From positions 1 through 64,000 of the forward strand of contig NZ_JAVESS010000001.1 of the NCBI RefSeq assembly GCF_034006445.1: DNA of 64,000 nucleotides, in the 5' to 3' direction. The notes beneath the pieces are model-generated. The model did no database searches. It was not told where the DNA came from and saw nothing but the letters and a program-made list of their open reading frames with translations. Positions 62,270 to 64,000 of the stretch are shown here, one piece after another (the stretch's first letter is position 1; each line of letters begins with the position of its first letter). This stretch comes from Desulfovibrio sp. GTDB lineage: Bacteria; Desulfobacterota; Desulfovibrionia; Desulfovibrionales; Desulfovibrionaceae. The position numbers and the translations under genes are program-made.

Positions 62270-62554
62270 CTACGACTTGGCCCCGTGAAGCGACTCAGCC
62301 GCGTTGCGCATGAAAACAGCGCATTTGTAAGGCTCATTCTTCATACACCTCATGGCAAAAGCTGCCGAGAGATAGAGAAAAAGGCGGGATTCATAGTCCA
62401 GCCGGTTGGTTTGCAACCAGTGATCATGAGGCGCGTCACTCTGTGCAAGATCCTTGGCCCGATTGAGGTCTTCCGCATACGCATCGCCAGCAAGCTTGGA
62501 ATACAGTTCGCAAATTTCTTCCGCCAGGTACTCACGTTCTGATAAGGCAGACAT
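62270..62554 (-). CDS. Small cytoplasmic protein of unknown function
   Basis: 94 residues with no membrane segment, mostly alpha-helical in character (LAEEICELYSKLAGDAYAED, LFLYLSAAFAMRCMKNE). AAGGGAG at good spacing before the ATG supports translation. I recognise no family. It lies upstream of the cytochrome c operon on the same strand, separated by a hairpin. Confidence 0.68.
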   Translation of the reverse strand: MSALSEREYLAEEICELYSKLAGDAYAEDLNRAKDLAQSDAPHDHWLQTNRLDYESRLFLYLSAAFAMRCMKNEPYKCAVFMRNAAESLHGAKS

Positions 62555-63189
62555 GGCAACTCCCTTGCGTCACGCGCAGTTACGCCTCACTGTACATGAG
62601 GCACTGATAAAGAGCAATTAATCATTCTTATTCTTGAGCAACTTAATCACTACCAAAAGATTATTATATAAAAAATACTGCGTCAATAAAGTTTCTATTT
62701 TTTTGCGCTAAAAAATTATAACTAATTTGACTTGTTAAACATAAAAGTGGACTCAAAAGATATAGTATTTTTGTCACAAACGTGCTGTTGTACGTGAGTT
62801 CCAGGGGATTTTTGCAGATGGAAATCATATTTTTTTACTCAACTTACCGTTTGAACATTCAATTGTTACTTACTAAATTAGTAGTGTTTTTATTTATCTG
62901 AATATATTTACGATTATTTTAGCTTTAAGAGGTGCTTGTGGTTCAAGGCAGTATGGTCATCAGCAGTATTGGTGTTCCAACGCGTAGGACTGCCTGTAAC
63001 AACAGGTCAAAACCCTGATGAAAGCGAAAACCAGCATAAAACTGCATATTTTATGTTGGGGGAATATAAGTATTTTTATTGTTGATATTATTTTCACAAT
63101 CTGGGCTGCTCTCGCTGGCCCGAAAGTGCCCGTGCAGGGAGGCAGTGGTGCTGCGCTGTGGGCTGCCTGCGAGGGCCCGGCAAGGTAGG
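62555..63189. other. AT-rich intergenic region
   Basis: 62600-63110 is strongly AT-rich and contains a TACTAAATTAGTA palindrome at about 62873-62885. No gene seen. Confidence 0.5.
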
Positions 63190-63425
63190 GCATCCGCATG
63201 GCAGCAGGCGCACGAGGGCTGCGAGGGGGCATCCGCATGGCAGCAGGCGGGCAAAGGCCTGCAAGGGGACACCTGCGTGGCAGCAGGCGCACGAGGGCTG
63301 CAAGGGAGCATCCGCCTGGCAGCAGGCGAAGAGGGCTGCAAGGGGGCATCCGCCTGGCAGCAGGCGAAGAGGGCTGCAAGGGGGCATCCGCCTGGCAGCG
63401 GGCGCGCGAAGGCATGCAAGTGGGG
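63190..63425 (+). repeat. Six tandem copies of a 38-40-bp repeat
   Basis: Units begin GCATCCGCATGGCAGCAGGC and end GGGCTGCAAGGGG. Starts are at 63190, 63229, 63269 (variant ACACCTGCGTGG), 63308, 63346 and 63384. Units 4 and 5 are identical. Lengths of 38, 39 and 40 break any reading frame. Each carries a GCCTGGCAGCAGGC-type hairpin. It lies downstream of the rpoC terminator. Confidence 0.92.
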
Positions 63426-63442
63426 GATGACATAAGCGGGGA

Positions 63443-63478
63443 ATAAAAAAGAAGCGCAGGGGGTTCCCTGCGCTTCTT
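63443..63478 (-). terminator. Rho-independent terminator of rpoC
   Basis: On the minus strand AAGAAGCGCAGGG pairs with CCCTGCGCTTCTT around four bases, running into TTTTTTATT. Confidence 0.92.
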
Positions 63479-63498
63479 GTATGCTATGTGTGGCCGTT

Positions 63499-64000
<502 letters not shown>

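Noticed and set aside
63190..63425. CRISPR array
   Set aside because: The repeats follow each other directly without unique spacers and no cas gene is present.

Overview
The window reads as a chromosome segment of a sulfate-reducing deltaproteobacterium, most likely the genus Desulfovibrio (D. desulfuricans-like). This is inferred from the gene set: a periplasmic [NiFe] hydrogenase with a Tat signal, two membrane redox modules made of a b-type cytochrome plus a CCG-type Fe-S protein (DsrMK-like and HmcEF-like), an Rrf1/Rrf2 regulator pair next to the HmcEF-like genes, a multihaem cytochrome c, and selenium, molybdopterin and formate dehydrogenase accessory genes. The DNA is GC-rich with several sharply AT-rich intergenic islands. 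No tRNA, rRNA, CRISPR array, prophage or insertion-sequence transposase was recognised.

Layout. 1-2155: selenium/sulfur-carrier cluster (YedE end, TusA-like, DUF3343, NAD(P)HX-dehydratase-like). 2369-4557: phosphodiesterase, 5-formyl-THF cyclo-ligase, PgeF. 4728-8797: cobalamin riboswitch with a terminator, then a BtuCDF-type ABC importer and a precorrin-2 methyltransferase. 9202-11297: hypE and hypD. 11659-15193: argC, a DUF1844 protein, a class V aminotransferase, and a dense set of small palindromic elements. 15663-20918: a membrane-anchored protein of unknown function and nadB-nadA-nadC. 21163-23731: mgtE and a NarL-type regulator. 24050-30598: a TauE/SafE permease followed by a five-gene two-component locus. 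30924-36456: a LprI-like protein, a CI/LexA-like repressor, a FUSC protein and a chemoreceptor. 36521-39701: glycine-betaine-type ABC transporter. 40362-42657: moeA and fdhD. 42989-46120: a secreted protein, a FemAB/BioF2-like acyltransferase and an outer-membrane barrel. 47278-48711: a DnaA-family protein behind an AT-rich region. 49030-53485: hydrogenase operon (small, large, cytochrome b, protease). 53968-56522: DsrMK-like pair. 57814-62554: two Rrf2-family regulators, a receiver protein, and the HmcF-like/HmcE-like/trihaem cytochrome set. 63499-64000: 3' end of rpoC.

Much of the window concerns anaerobic respiration. The hydrogenase would pass electrons to its cytochrome b or to periplasmic cytochromes c. 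The DsrMK-like and HmcEF-like modules would connect the periplasm or quinone pool with cytoplasmic Fe-S chemistry. hypDE and the protease gene serve nickel-iron centre assembly and large-subunit processing; moeA, fdhD and the selenium genes serve molybdo/selenoenzymes; the riboswitch-controlled importer and CobI serve corrinoids.

The least expected content is between genes. Five copies of a roughly 151-bp imperfect palindrome are present, three of them flanked by exact 4-bp duplications (TTAA, ATAA, GTTA) as in a miniature transposable element, and one with its central segment inverted. A second family consists of arrays of four to five small hairpins in fixed order with compensatory base changes. 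There is also a 152-bp element with 18/20 terminal inverted repeats, a G/C-rich hairpin shared by two 3' flanks, and several tandem repeats, one of them inside fdhD where the family's Cys motif should be.
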